From Trichopria drosophilae (lineage: Eukaryota; Arthropoda; Insecta; Hymenoptera; Diapriidae), in NCBI GenBank assembly GCA_030407085.1, contig CM059585.1, positions 114,069,501-114,133,500 on the forward strand: a stretch of 64,000 bases of DNA, given 5' to 3'. The notes beneath the pieces were generated by a model, which saw nothing but the letters and a program-made list of their open reading frames with translations, searched no databases and was not told the origin of the DNA. Both the position numbers and the translations under genes were made by a program. Every line of letters begins with the position of its first letter. The first letter of the stretch is position 1. Shown in pieces: positions 24,592 through 39,500 of this stretch.

Positions 24592-27500
24592 TTATAAGTA
24601 AGACTCTGAAAACTCAAAATCAGAACCGGATGCACGAGATGATCTAGTATAAACAGAAATGCCCCCACCGATCGCACTGTCCGAAGTGCCCTCGCCGGTG
24701 ACGTAGTCTGCGACGATCAGCGAATCCTTGGGGATGTTGCCGGTACCTCCTCTAAGTGCGTCACGTTCTGCAAGTCTCAGCTTCAAAGACCTGATTTTCT
24801 CCTCTTTCTGTAAATTAAACAAAAATCATTAACCTTTAGAAAGCCGGGGTTTTGAAAAATGTGCAAATCGCATTTTTCTATTGAAATGTTGTCTAAGGCC
24901 CCCTAAGTTAGGGCCCAACTAAGTCAACAGTTTGTATCATTATTGCTTGAAAAACATTATAGACGGCACCATGAACCTATATTTAAGTTTCTTTTTAATT
25001 AGAAAAATGTTTTCCATTTGGCTGAGCATATCAACGTATTTCATAATATTCAACTAATAGTAGCGAAAATCCCCGGTAGGTGGCGAGAACCACGAAACCC
25101 ATATTCGCATCTAAAGTAGCTCATTGATTTATATAATTAAATTCGATCTAGTAAAAGGTTGAACCTAAAATACAATCGAGCAAGACACTAAGTAGTCCTC
25201 GGATTGACTAAGGTATATCATTTTAACAGAATTGTATATTCATAATTTTTATATCTAGCTATAGTGAATTCTCATCGAAACTGAAAATATCTCGAAAACT
25301 TAGCCATATTGCATCCACCAATTTGAATATAATTATTTTTGATGCAAAAACATATTAGGAAAGATTGGTAACCTGAACAAATAATTTACAAGCAATTTAG
25401 AATAAAAAATGAGTACCAAAATAATTGTTTTTAGCCCCTAAACGTTTTCAGGTGATCTAAAGGTTAAATGTCGACTTCAACAATATTCAAGCGTTTTAGT
25501 TTAATTTCCCAATAAACGAGTTCGTGTGCAAACATTTTTAATACGATTTCATTCGTTTCCATCTCGTTTCTTTCCTCGTTATTTAGCGGTAAATCGCATG
25601 AAAACGTATGCAAGATGATGCAACGAATTAAAACGCATCAAATCGAATGAAATTAGTGCATCTGCGCTGCATATAATTTCGTACGGAAGCATTTAGGAAT
25701 AAAAATTGAGGTTAGGTTTGCACATAATGAATTTTCATATTAAAACGCATGGAATTGAGCCAAGTTTTACCGGGTTTATACTTCGTCTTTTTTTTTAATA
25801 TTATTCGAGGTTCAGGTAAAAACAATATAACAAAAGAGAATTTGCAAAAATAAATTTCGTAAGTAACAAAGCGAACTGTATTTGTACTCTAAAGTTTATT
25901 CTCGTGAATTCTCGCTCGTTTCTGAATCGATTTGCTGAAATTTGACGTACATTAATATAAAGTGCATAAAATCACCATAAATTAGATTTGAGCTTGAATA
26001 TGTACATACATATTTACTTTTCGGTTTAATTTCAATATTCTAGGTTAGGAACTGATGTTATCGAGGGTCAGTTCGTCGTTTTCATGCGTAGGCGCCATCA
26101 GCGATCTAACATGACTTCGTTTCGTATTAAAACGAATGAACACTTCGCATAGGTAAACACGTATGCCTTTGAATGATTTCAATCAAAAATTTGCATTCGA
26201 CAATTAGCCGTTTCCGTATGCGAACGGACGTACATAACCTCAATTTTAAAGCCTAATAATACTGCGCACATATTGGAATGTTTTCGAATGTAGAGCGAAA
26301 TGAAATCGTATGAAATATCATTCGCTTTAAGCAACCCATCAAAGAACGTATCATTTCGAATGAAAAATTAATACCCGTGTTTCGAAAATATCGCATATTG
26401 ACGCATATGATCAAATGTAACGTATGGCGTCTGATGCATTGGAAAGACGACAAATATTCGAAATATATTGTGCGTATGAAAACATTTGAAAACGACTAAT
26501 TTCGTATTAAAATTTGATCAATTTCATTCGAAATTGGAAACAAATCGAATGAAAGTCGAAATTTTTGCACACGAACTCGTTTATTGGGTTATTATGAGAT
26601 TTCATTAAGAATTCATGAATAAATTATCGACATTAATATAAAAAACATCATTTCAATTAAAATATCTCATATTTTACCGTTAATTGTTGTTATTGTATAA
26701 TGTAAAATATTAATTATTGTTTCACAAAAAGAACAAAACCATCATGACAGAAGATAACTGAGAGAAATGTTTCTTTACAGTTAACTTAATAGCTTAACAG
26801 TTAAGCTAAGAGAATTTAGATTCTGAACCTAAGATAAAGTACTTTGTCCTAAAGTTTCTGTAATCCTGGCATCGGTTACACTTGTTATGTCAATAGTTAA
26901 GATAAGAAATTTAAATATTAACGATGAGATTACAGCGAATACTAGAATATTTTATGTAACACACAGAGTATAATCTAGTTTGTTATTATTTCGTATAGGT
27001 TAGAAACTCTTTTCTGCCTTTGTTGCATGAAGTTCGTATACTTCGATAAGTAGAAGATTTGGAAGTATACAGTGAGAGAAATGTTTGTTTACAGTTAATG
27101 TAATAGCTTCATAGTAAAGTTTCGCCGAAATAGAGATAAACAAACATACACACGCGCAGTTACTCGATTCCCTGCGAATTTTTCGACGCATTGTTGACAT
27201 GCGCCGTTCAAGCGAAAGAATTTAATGTAAGCTTTATTAACAGTTAACGAACGCTCCTTGACTGTTAAAATATATGAGTTAATATACAATAACATTACTG
27301 ACATGCAGGAAAATGCTGGTATTTTCATCTGAAAGTCACCTGTCGATCTTAACTTTACAGTTACACTTATAGTTTTACAGTTAAGCTAAGAGAATTTAGA
27401 TTAATGTAAGAGCCTTGAAATTAGCTTACATTAACTATTAGTAAAAATTTTCTCTCAGTGTACAAAGTAGGAAATTTAAAGTAAAAACTCACGACTGCAA

Positions 27501-30500
27501 TAAGTTTTTGAAGTTCGTCGTTCTCGTTGAGGAGCTTCTGGTACCTCTCCTCGTCCTCCTTCGACATGCCAACATCCGGATTGTATTTGGATTCGGCTTT
27601 ATCTTTGGGATGCCTTATGACCTCGATGACTTTGGGAATGAATATAAGCGCCATGCTGAGGAAGCAGCAGAAGATGATCGCCAGGGAGACGAAGACGAAG
27701 CTAGCGTCCTGTTGGCTTGCAATCACCATTGTCACTGGTGCCGTAATTAAACAGAGCACGACAACATTGTAAATCGACATTCCGACGTATCTCGAGTCGT
27801 TGATTTGTTTTACTTTGATGCTTCGTGTTTCATAGGCCAAAAACAGCCCGAACACCAGTACGATACCTTTGTATCCATATATTAGGCCTGGAATTGTTAG
27901 CAGTACAAGTAATTTGAATTAGAAAAATTATTTAGTAAGTTTCAGCGCTTAATATTAATGAAGAATAGTTTTACAAAAATATTATTTCAGCTCCAAAATA
28001 TCGTGCAAATTTTCGAAAAAGAATCGCAGTTTTTTTTAGCTTCGCAAGGAAATGAATGGACCTATTTTAATCAGACTAGGTTCATTTTGCAGACATTTTT
28101 ACTGCCTTCATATTTTCTCGTAACAATCAAGGTTTAAAATTTATATATATACGGATCTCAAAAATAAAGGTGAGAAACCAGTGTAACTAAATTAAAAACG
28201 TCATTTTAAATAATTACCGAGCCAGACGCTATTGTGCTCGCTCTCACAGTGCTCGAGCTCCGGTAGGATTCTGGCATCGTCATCTCCGGCGCTTGGAGCT
28301 TCGAGTGGAAAGAGTTCGATTGTTCTCTGCAGAGGATCGAACGCTTGCCATGCGCTTAAAATTACCACGTCGACCAGGAGCAGCGCGCTGACCATCGTGT
28401 ACAACTTCCAAGGCTGAATCTTCTTCTGAATCGACGAGATTTTTTGCTTTGCTATCAGCAGCTGAAAAAACACATTTTTTGGTCTTAAATAAAACGTTTT
28501 ATTACATAGTGCACCATTATAAACAAATTGCTTAAACAAAAATTGTTTGCGATGCCCAAGAAACCCCATTATTGGTTGAGATCTTGTATCAAATTTTCAA
28601 GGTTACTTAGAGGTTAAATTGAATTTGATCACGAATCTGCAACTCTTTGTTCGCAAAGAACGGTACATTATCCATAATACTAGTTGAGACATTTCTTATA
28701 TGACCTTCAGTAGGTCACGTGTCGAAAAATCTTCAAAATGATGTATTTTTTAGTAACATAATTTTTATACGAATGGTTTATTTTACATGAAGGCTGACGA
28801 CCTTGAAGGAGCTCATTGTGACCTTGTGGTCAACTTTCAATGCCATTCTAAGGTGGAAATGGTTTTTCATTGAAAATCGTTTTACCTTAGCTTGGTCGGC
28901 TTTTGTTTTTGTGGTCAGTCTATGAACCCTCCAGACTTTGCTGAACATCGCCCCGAATGCGAGAGTGAATCCAATGGACAGCATCCAGGCTCTGGCCTGG
29001 CAAATCCGTGGATATTCCCAGGCTTCGGCGAATCTGCCGTCGACTCCCAGCATGAAGACCGACACGAAACAAGCTATTGTTCCGACCAGCATGATTGTAT
29101 TGCATACCGGATGCGAAGAAATTATTACCCTGAAATTTCAATAAAAATACCATCGTTTCAAAAGCAGCAAATGAAAGGAATACATCGTAGATCATTTTGT
29201 TTTCTTCAAACTCGCATCACGCTAACACTGTGTAATGCATTACTGATTATTTTCGTCAACAGATGGCGTTCATTGCAATGTAAAATATTTTGTTCCCATA
29301 AGGAAAGTTTAAAAAAGGTATGACGTTCAACAGATGGCGCTTGAAGCAACTCGTTTCTGCAGTCCCTATGGTGAGTTTAAGTAAAAGCCTCTATGTTTTA
29401 TCAAGTACAGTAGCCCTTCCCTTATTCTAATTTCCCTTACTCTAATGTCTTCCCTTATTCTAATTTTTTCTCTTCTCCTATTCTAATATTTCCCCACACG
29501 CGTTCTTCCCACTGCCATGTGTGGACGTGTGGATTTTCTATAAATACAAATAACGGCGCATGCGCAACAAAAGAAAAAGGGACAAAAGTATAAGTAGTGG
29601 GGGCGAGGAGAAAATTAGAATAAGGGAAGAAGGCCGCCATCTTGCCTGACTGGACAAATTAGAATAAGGGAAGGACTACTGTACTGGAGCAGTAAGGTAT
29701 GTTTACCGACTAATAAATTTGCTTTTTCACAACTCACTGAAGGGACTTTATTAAAGGGTCAACAAATAGCCACAATTTAGAATTGAATCGAATTTATTTC
29801 GGTTATTTGATATATTTCCCTACGATTTAATCCGATTGAATAAAATCGATTGCCAACAGCTAAACACATAATCTAAAAAAAACAACGACTTGCATTTTTT
29901 GCTTGAACATTTTTGAATATTTAAACAAATATTTCCAAAATGCAGTTCGAGTGCTGGGAACGCTAGAATAAAAATTACCAAAAAATTTACCTTCGATGCC
30001 TATTCCATAGGTTAAAGACGATCAGTAGCAGGGCAATGACAATACCGACGGACGATATTGCACACATGCAAACGAACAAGGGGAGGGAAACCGTCCGAAG
30101 AATTTTCTTGACTATAGTCCGATCTTGGGGCACTTTGCCGCCGATCCAACGCTCCATGTTTCTCCAGGTCAAGTTGTCGCTTTGTGTGTCGTAATATCCC
30201 AATTTTACGTACTTCCCATCGACCACTTGTTCGATCTGTGTCAAGGCAATACGATCCCCTTGAGAGCTGAATGCTACGTAGCCCTGTGCAAAAAAATCCC
30301 TTTCGTCATTGCGCGTTTGTACGCCGTGTTCTTATTAAAATTCTTCGATGCAATAACTGAACAAGTTTTACTTGTTTAAAAGACAAAATATAATAAAATC
30401 CATAAAATCTTAACCGATTTATACAAGTTACTCAGCCGATAAAGACAGATCTTATATATTCTGACATTGTCGCTAAGCCGTCAACAAAATAAGTTCCGTC

Positions 30501-33500
30501 AGTCCGTTTTGGAAGTTTTTAAATAACTATTTTAACATGATGACAGATTTACTTCTTTACGTAGCACTTCGCTACTATGAGTTTTATTATAAATATTTTA
30601 TTGTAAGAGAATCAAGAAGAAAACCTTACCGACACTCCTATAAACTGAGTAGAATTAATAGCTGAATAGATTTCATCGGCGATTTCCTTGTCCGTATAAG
30701 TAAAATTTTTTAAGCTTTTTCCTTGCTTACTGAGTCTTTCCATAGTCTTGTTGAACGCTGGAATAAAAAACATACGGATTACAAGCAATAAAGAGATAGA
30801 TTTTTAGGGCCAAGTATACGCCATATTTTCCCCTTTAATCGTTTGTCGTTTCTAAGTACTTCCAAAGAAAAAATCACGTATGAAATGACGTTCTGTAGAT
30901 TAAAAATGCCCAATCATTAGAGAAGTTATGTCACAATTACGTAATAGTTATATTAAAATATCCTCAAACGCGTCATGGTTACGTAACAGTTATATAACAA
31001 TATTTTTATTTCGAGTCTTCCGTATCGAACACAGTGAAATATACACCAAAAATGCACTCAACCTTTTTTGTAGAAATTTCTTATAAAAAAGTCAAAGAAA
31101 GACCTTGTCTTCAGTCAATTTCGATTCGAATCAGCGATTCATGATCTACAATCCCAAATCAATATAAAACCAAATTTTATAAAATCGATGGACAATTTTA
31201 AAATGAAGTCCAACATTATGAATTTTGAAAACCGAGCAATGGATACATAGTCACATAATTTTCACATTTCTGTCCACCATCGTAAATCCAGCATTTTGTA
31301 TTTTGAAAATCGGACAACGGATTCGTAATCTGTGATCCCAAAAACCCTCTCATGCACAACGTCATAAAAATCGATGAAAATTTTTTATTTTAGTCCGCCA
31401 TTTTTGATCCACCATTTTGAATTTAAAAAATCGGACAATGGATTCGTAATTTGCGGACCAAACCCTCTATACTGATTTTTATAAAAAAATTGTTCAATTA
31501 CAAAACCGGTACATACAGAAACATAAAATTTTCGTCATAATGGCTCCGTATTGTGGTCGCCATTTTGAATTCTTGATCGGACGTCGCGTCTTCATAAAGT
31601 ACAAGTCATTATGCCACAGAATCCAGAAGCGCGATTGGATTGGATGACGTCCTCATATAGAAAAATAACTTTTTTGAAAAAGTTTTAACGTTTTTTCGGA
31701 ATTTTTCTTCTTTAAAACGCCGTAATGAAAAACCGAATAAATTTAGGAGAAAATAGTGGTCAGATTCGGAAAAAACACACTCGAAAACTGTAGGATATGA
31801 TATGTCGTGCAATTTCATAGACTCGTTCTATGAAAACTATCAACATAAAAGACTGTGAAAATTTGTGCCGTTCCCGGAGTTATCGGGTTAATCTAGTGGA
31901 TAAAAAAAAAATGAAACTTGAACATTCATGCCTGAGACGTTGGTCGTCTATCTGATATCAAAATTACTAAATTCAAGATGGCGGATTCCTAATTGTGTTT
32001 ACTTCAAGCTTGGAAATAGAGTAAACATTGGAACGGCATAAAAATTGTTAAGAATTGGGATTTCAGAGTCATTGACTATGATTTCGATGCTGTCGTACAT
32101 TATTGCAACATTATTTTTACTGCAAATGCATTTCCTCATAACAATCTCATTATTGGGATCTGATATTTGGCGTTGTTGTAAATTTGTTAGCTTCCAATCG
32201 CCATATGGGCCGATGGCATAATCACCTTTCTTCAAATGCAAGCTTCCACTAGCTCGAAAATCAGCCACTGACAAATGTCAGATCCCAATATGGTGGCAAT
32301 GGACACTTAGAAGTATAAAGTTCATCCCCGAAATAGGCTTAAACCATCAGCTACCAACGTCACTTTGAATCTAAATTCTTTGTTTTTCAAAGCAAATTTT
32401 TAATGTGCAACCTATGCTGTTATAAAATCCACTGGAAAGTTACCATTCTTACGAGTTGGACGTAATTAACCAGTTTATTTCCTAGTAATTTTTCGCTTGA
32501 ATATGGGAATTTGGTCTACCCTTCCTCTCTATCCGTGACAAATTTCAGAAACGAGCGTTTACTTATACTCATAATATATATCGCCCATCAGTTTCACACT
32601 TGAACTAAATAACGTTCGACTTCAGTTTTTAATTTTTGCGTCATCTAGTGATTCTCAGAGAAACTGGTATCCCAAAACATCGTTTCCCATTTATTCTAGA
32701 ATTACCGTACCAAATTGGATTTTCCAATCTGTATAAACATTGTTGTGAAAAAGAACCCATTCGAAAATTTTAATATTGATGAGGAATTTTAATTTTACAC
32801 TATAGTCACGAACCTACTTGCCAATTTTCTATCCGGCCAGTATAAAAACTCGTGCCAAAAGTGGTTGGAATTCCGTTAGACAAGCATACCTTCACGTAAC
32901 TGTGTCATTCCTGAAAGAACATCACATACTTACCGAGTGCAACTGACCAGACGGCGTCGTAGGCGAGAGGTGCCTCTTGGTACCCTTCTGGAAATTTGTT
33001 ATTATCAATGTCGTAACCATCGGCCTTAAGCATTTTATTGAGCCTCTGGCGGAAGTCTTCGGAAGTCATGCCACTGATAGTCGTCTCGTTGTTCTGATTC
33101 CACATGAGAGCCTCGGTAGTCAGGTGGCCTTCGGCAGCCTGTCGCATTTGCTCCTTCGTGCAGCTGATGCCTTCTTTGTCCAGGTTTGCCTCGAACCAGT
33201 TGTCCTCGTACCAACCGATGAAGAACCAGACATACGACTTGCCATAGAGGCCGTGCAGGTACATCTCGCATAAGACCCTCCTAGCTGCCACCACGTAAAA
33301 CAGACCGACGATTATTCTAGCATCCTGTCGGCGCAAATTCCGAACTGCATCCGATGGATCCGAGAGGAAGCTCTGACGGGCCACTATTTCGATTCCTGCT
33401 TCCTTGCAACGTGCCTCCAGGTCCTCCACCGTCTGTCAAATAATAGGTTAGGTTGCCATTAGCCTCATTTATACATTGGCCCGAATTATTAATGTATCAA

Positions 33501-36500
33501 AAAATTATAAAGAATTTGAATTTATGGGATTGGGTATATGACTTCCCTCATAAGGCCTAGTCAATAAAATGTCTTACTATAAATGTTTACTACAATCAAA
33601 AATTAAGGAACTTTTTTTGTGTACAATTATGACGAAAATGGCTTTAACAAAACATCTTTGATCCATTATTAAATGGATTGATGCATTTTCTTCATCAGTT
33701 CGAGCGTCCATAACACAGACCAATATTTCAACAACTGCATGTTGCCTAAAATTTTACAGCCGATTTCTATAGGATTTTGTCGGTGAAATCCGAATCTTAC
33801 CTTGCAAATCTTGGATTGTACAAAAAAGCATTGAAGGGCATTGTAGAGTCCTCGGAAAAAAAGCTATACGTATGTAAAATAAACAATACCAAGTGTTTTA
33901 TTTTTTTGGTCTCAAAGGGCAATATTTAAGCTGTTTCTTCCTGATATTCAGACAATGCAAAAATACTTTCTGGCACATTTTGAATATTAATTTGCTCGAA
34001 AACTGGAAGGAGTCTGATATTTTAAAGATCACATTCGAATTCAGCGGACAAAAGCCTATAAAAACCGGTTATCAATTAATAAACATTAATAGCTATTCTC
34101 TTACTATTAATATATATCTGAACTGTAAATATCATCCATGCACTGCTAAAAATGCCAAGTTAAATCGGTACGATATGTAACACCGATCGGAGTTTACCAT
34201 GACCGGTATTTCTCTGTGTGAAATTGGTTCGAGTTATTTCTTCGGCCTTATATAATAAACACATCGATTCTCCGTAACGAAGTTCATCGTTCTATTTGTA
34301 AACAAAGTCAGGCATTACTCTAACATGATGTTGACCCATTTTTCGATTGTTTACAGTTCGAAATCATTACTTCCGCGAAATATATTTTTAACTCCGTATG
34401 AATACAGAACCCTTTAAGGTCCAAGCGAACTAATTTTTCCCGCTGAATGTGATTGTTTACTACATTTCGAAAAAGTGATGTGTGCTTTAACAACCAGTCA
34501 TTTGCAATGTTTCTGAAGTCGCTTTTTCTATTTAACCTCACTTTTTAAAATAAATACATAAAAAATACCGAATGTTTATGATATTTTGTTGTTTAAATTC
34601 ACATTTTTTAAAGGAAAGATTTTTTTTTACAAACTCAATCGGAAAAGTGATCCCGATATGTAATGAATAAGATCAGGCTAGGGAAATATTTGTTTGTCAA
34701 AGTAGCAGATTCAAAATGGCGACTTAAAGGATAGTTCTTTTTATGGATTTATAAACTTTTGGTTTTAAAAGTTTTCTTACGCATTCTGGAAGATAAAACA
34801 TCATATATGCAGATTTTTGAGGTCGCTGATCACGATTCTGATGTCAGAATTACAAAATACATGATAACGGATCCAATATGGCTGACATATTCAGCTTAAT
34901 TCGTTGTTTCTTACACAACTTACTTTTATTTATGGGATTTTTGAGGTCGTTTTTGATGACGATTCTATCGTCAGAATTGAAAAATTTATGATGGCGATTC
35001 CAGTATGATGGTCATTACCATACACATTGGTTGTTTCTGAAAGAGTCTATCACGGGCTATATATGTATTGAGATTTTTTGGGGGCGCTGATCACGAACCG
35101 GATGTCCGACTTGGCGAATACATAATATCGGATCTGATATAGCGAATGTCAAAACCAAATTAATTGTTATAATGGATTTGTAATGCTCCCGTTATTAATA
35201 AATATGTATGATGTAAAGGTGGCCTTATAATGAACAAAGAAGATGGAATTGTGCAACTAACATATTTTTAAAATTTTTCGGCTTTATTTCCTTCTGAAGT
35301 CGGAATTTTGTTCGCCCATACAGAAGCGTTGCGAAAAATTGCAATAAAGCCGAAAAATTAAAAAAGTATGTTAGTTGCACAACTAACATAGAGAAATTGT
35401 TGTTTCTCTAACCGTATAGATCCTACTTTTATTGACATTTATTTTGTAGGAATTTGATTGCCGTTGCCTCTTCGCTGTTTATACATAAACGCTGACCGAT
35501 TCTGACCATCTGGAGGTAGTCAATATTAAGAATCATCTTTTTCTTGTATTTTTGTGTTTTTTTTTTTGCTTTATTTATTTCTCTTGTTATATAGCCAACA
35601 ATTAATTACTTTCATGGAAGGGGTTGAAATAAGTATCACAATAATATCATTGACATTGTTGACATAATTTTCGAGTTCATATACAGCAACTTTTCGTTTT
35701 CTTAAATGTTTTGTTTTTTGTTTGATGTAATTTTAATTTTATTTAGACATTTATTCTGCGGAAAATGTCGACCATATTGAGTCTGCCATCTTGTCATTTG
35801 CAATTTTTATGTCCAAATCGTGATAAGTGACCTCAAAAACGCCTATATATGATATTTTAACTTCGATATTGCGGCAGAAACCTTTTAAAACCTGGAATTT
35901 ATAAATAAAGAACATGCTTTTAAACTGCCATTTTGATAAAAACATATTTTCTGAGCATGTACGCATTCCTTGGATATCAGGTGCACTGTTCTGATTTATT
36001 TTGTAAAGAAATTCCATCTTTTCCCATAAAAATTCTATTTTTCTAATGTATTTGATTTAAAAACTAAATGACGTTTTTTCGGAATTTTCTAAGCGGCATT
36101 CAAAAGAATGGCCTCGGAAACATCGGAAATGATAGGTTGTCAAAGCATACATCTATTTTTGGCAGTGCATTGAACAATCACATTCAACATAAAAATCAGT
36201 TAACTTGGGCCTTAATACACTGCATGCGGATATCTTAAAAATAAGTTTACAACTTTTTGACATAAGAGTGCAAAAGTCTTCCTTGCTTAGCGGAATCTTG
36301 ATATTTATATTAAGTTATTATATCGGCTAATCTCTTTCGATGGCGCTCAACTTTTTCGACCAATTAATTACTATTATATTGATTTTCAACAATATGAAGA
36401 TGTATTTCTAATGGTTAATATTATAGAATTCTTTGTGATGTTTTATTTGTAAAGAAACCAGCTCAGTATGAACTGCTTCTCATGTTTGACGAAAGTTCAA

Positions 36501-39500
36501 TGGCAACCCATAAATCCTAATGATTTTATCGATTGAAATTTATAACCAATAACTACTTATTGTATAGACTTACAGAGATGAAGACTTCTTCCGCTTGCTG
36601 CAAGATAGCAACCCGAGACCACCCAAACTTCTGAAGTAATTTTATTCTTGTCGGATTGTGTACCGTAGCAGATGGATGTGTTCTGAATAACGTTGGAAAC
36701 CGATTTCGATCGGACAATGCAGGAGACGACGCTCCGTAACAAAGCTGCAATTGTCGAGTTCATGATCAGTACCAAGATAAAGCTTACATAGGATAAGTGG
36801 AAACACACCATAAATAGCTTTGATAAATAATAAAGTTCATCGTGTACACTTGTCATGGGAGCAAACGAACATAAGTTAACAATAGACCTTTTTTATTCGG
36901 CTTTCCTTTCTCTCAAATGTCATTCGTGAAAAAACTCAATCTTGATTGAAATTTTCCTGACTTTTAAGTACCGTTTTTTTTTAAATTATAAAATTAATGA
37001 AATTGTATATGTCGAAGTATCGACAATTATTTAGTTATTTTCGATTTGATTCTATTCAAGAGCTCAACAAATAAAACATGGTAAGGTCCAATTAGTTCAC
37101 TTTTATGGCCATATCTAAAGCGATCTTTAATTTTTATGTCTGACTTAATAGAAATCTAATGTTAGATCTTGACACATCTAATGCTGCTGTTTGACAGATA
37201 GTCTTCGTGGCTTTCTTAGAGTTTATTGGATCTAGTGTAAGATCTTTATTTCAACTGGTAATGTCTATTTAGATAGGGCCAGAAATGATATTGAATTTAA
37301 TCTAAACCTTTTTTTCTAAGACATTCGAATGTTACAAGGATCAAACAAAAAAAAACATGTCAAAAATCGGCAGTCAAAAAACGGACAGTAAAAAAACGAC
37401 AGCAAACAAAGTTTTGGGTAATTTAGTTAGTTTTTTATACTATCGATTTTATGTCTGTCGGCTTTTGACTGCCGGTTTTTTTTTTGTTATTGACTGGTAC
37501 AAATCACTGTGCATATTGGGACTTGCTCCCTCTCGGGTTGTTGCAACGCGCCGCCCATTTTATTGTCACGTGATCTACAGCAGGCATTCCGTTGGTACGC
37601 GGTAGTATTAACCTTGAAAATGACTGGTGGAGGGGGTAGAAGCATGACCGGAATGGTCATTTAGGAAGGGATCATTTGAAGAGGGAACCAACTTAAGAGG
37701 TTGCTCTGTATAAAAGATTCATATCGCCACAAAATGTATAGATTGACATATAAATTTCGGCCATTGTACTAAGCTGACTTGGTTTTCGAGAAAAACTAAT
37801 TATTATAAGAATTACAAATATTTTAATACATTTGTAGTAAATTTAGCAATAGAGACCTTTATCACGTAAGATGGAACAAACCTTAGGTATATAAGCCTAA
37901 AAAGCGTGTTGGTATTAACAATTTAAATATTTTATTTTCAATATTGCTTTTGAACACATTTTGTAATACTTTACACGATATAAAAAAAATGATAAGATTA
38001 AGATATTTTTGTAAAAATATGATTACTTACAACAACTAAGTTCCATCTTTTCGATGCTTCGGCGACAGTCGTGCAGACTGTACTGCATCCTGCTAGCAAC
38101 ATTAATTTTTGAGGGCGATTATACAACAACTCGTACATTACGTACGCTCCGAGGCCTGGTTCGCACTGAAAATAAATATAATAAAAGTACATGAGACAAG
38201 AATACCTTTTATTTATAAAGGACTAAGTTATTGAATGAGTTCGTACCTCGCTGTCATTGGAATGCAATTTCAACGTGAATCCAGGCAGTAGATTTTTCTC
38301 ACGATTGACATCATCCAGGGCAAGATTCGCAGCGGGCATGCATGCCTATCGTAAAGAAGATATTATCAATTTTATACTTTCTGTTTTGTTTGTGTTAGTA
38401 TGTAAGAAAACTATTATGATTAAAAGGATGTCGATAATAAAATTACTGAATCGTAATTTACATTTGACATTCAAAATTTTGAGTATTTTGAATACTTCAG
38501 TATTGAGAAATTGATCCAAATATATTGTACCTATTAATGTAATTTCTTATGCAAAATGATACTTTTGAAAAATGGTGTAAAATGGCAACTTCATGCGTAC
38601 TGAATACGCAGATATGCCAGTCAGCAAAAGTAAAAAATAGCTCTAATGATGCCACAATGTTCTCTACTAGACGTCCAGATTATGAGGGTTTTCTGAACTT
38701 GATATCATTATGTTTCCTTGGTCAAAACGCATTTTTTTCATTCAAAAATACAAAAATTCCTGTTCCCCAAACTTTTTCCTACATTTTTTTTTGTTACTTT
38801 AAATATAAAGTTTTTTACATTTATTAAACAAAAAAGCCCCCCTCATGGGCTTCGATACTAAGAAGGGGAAAAAATCTAAAAAAAAATCGACACCAAATTT
38901 CATCGGAAAATTTTCAATTTATAAAAAAAAAATAACCATTTAAATCTGAGTGATCTTTAATGGACCAAACGCAATTTTTCTGTTTAACGAAACAAAAAAT
39001 TCTGCTTTCCAAACTTTTTTTATTTACTCTTTTTTACTTCAAAGATGAGGCGGTTAGGTTTTGTTTAGAAAATAAAAGTCTCCGTCCATTATTAAAATTA
39101 AGTTAATAAAAAATCGAATATCGACGACCTAGTTTGTTTTCCAAATGAGGACTGCCATGTTTCTTTCGGAAGATCGTTGGGTTTACAATGCATCGATGCA
39201 TATTCAAATCCAAGCTGTTTTTGTACAAATTTTTAGATTTTTTAAAATAATTCATGACTCTTTAGCGTAAGCTTGATGGAAGCTACAGCAATCGACTTTG
39301 ATATTAAGCAGTGTTTCAATTTCTCTTGGTGCATCATTCTGCAGTGGACAAGTTCATAAAATCAGTGTAACAGTCAATAAATTCAGATTGTAACCCAAAT
39401 TGGAATATTCTATAACGTCAAAATGAAAACAAGTAAAAAATACTTCAACCCATTCAAGAAGAAGCCTTCACGGCCATTTAAATGGTTTGACTAAACACAA

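Noticed and set aside
28892..29323. Plus-strand ORFs of 143 and 68 codons
   Set aside because: They lie antisense to GABA-B-R1 exon 8 and carry no domain; same for the plus-strand ORFs at 27508-27772, 28232-28417, 30125-30379, 32977-33273 and 43988-44387.
31999..32274. 91-codon minus-strand ORF in a GABA-B-R1 intron
   Set aside because: Not conserved receptor sequence; exons 5 and 6 join in phase without it.
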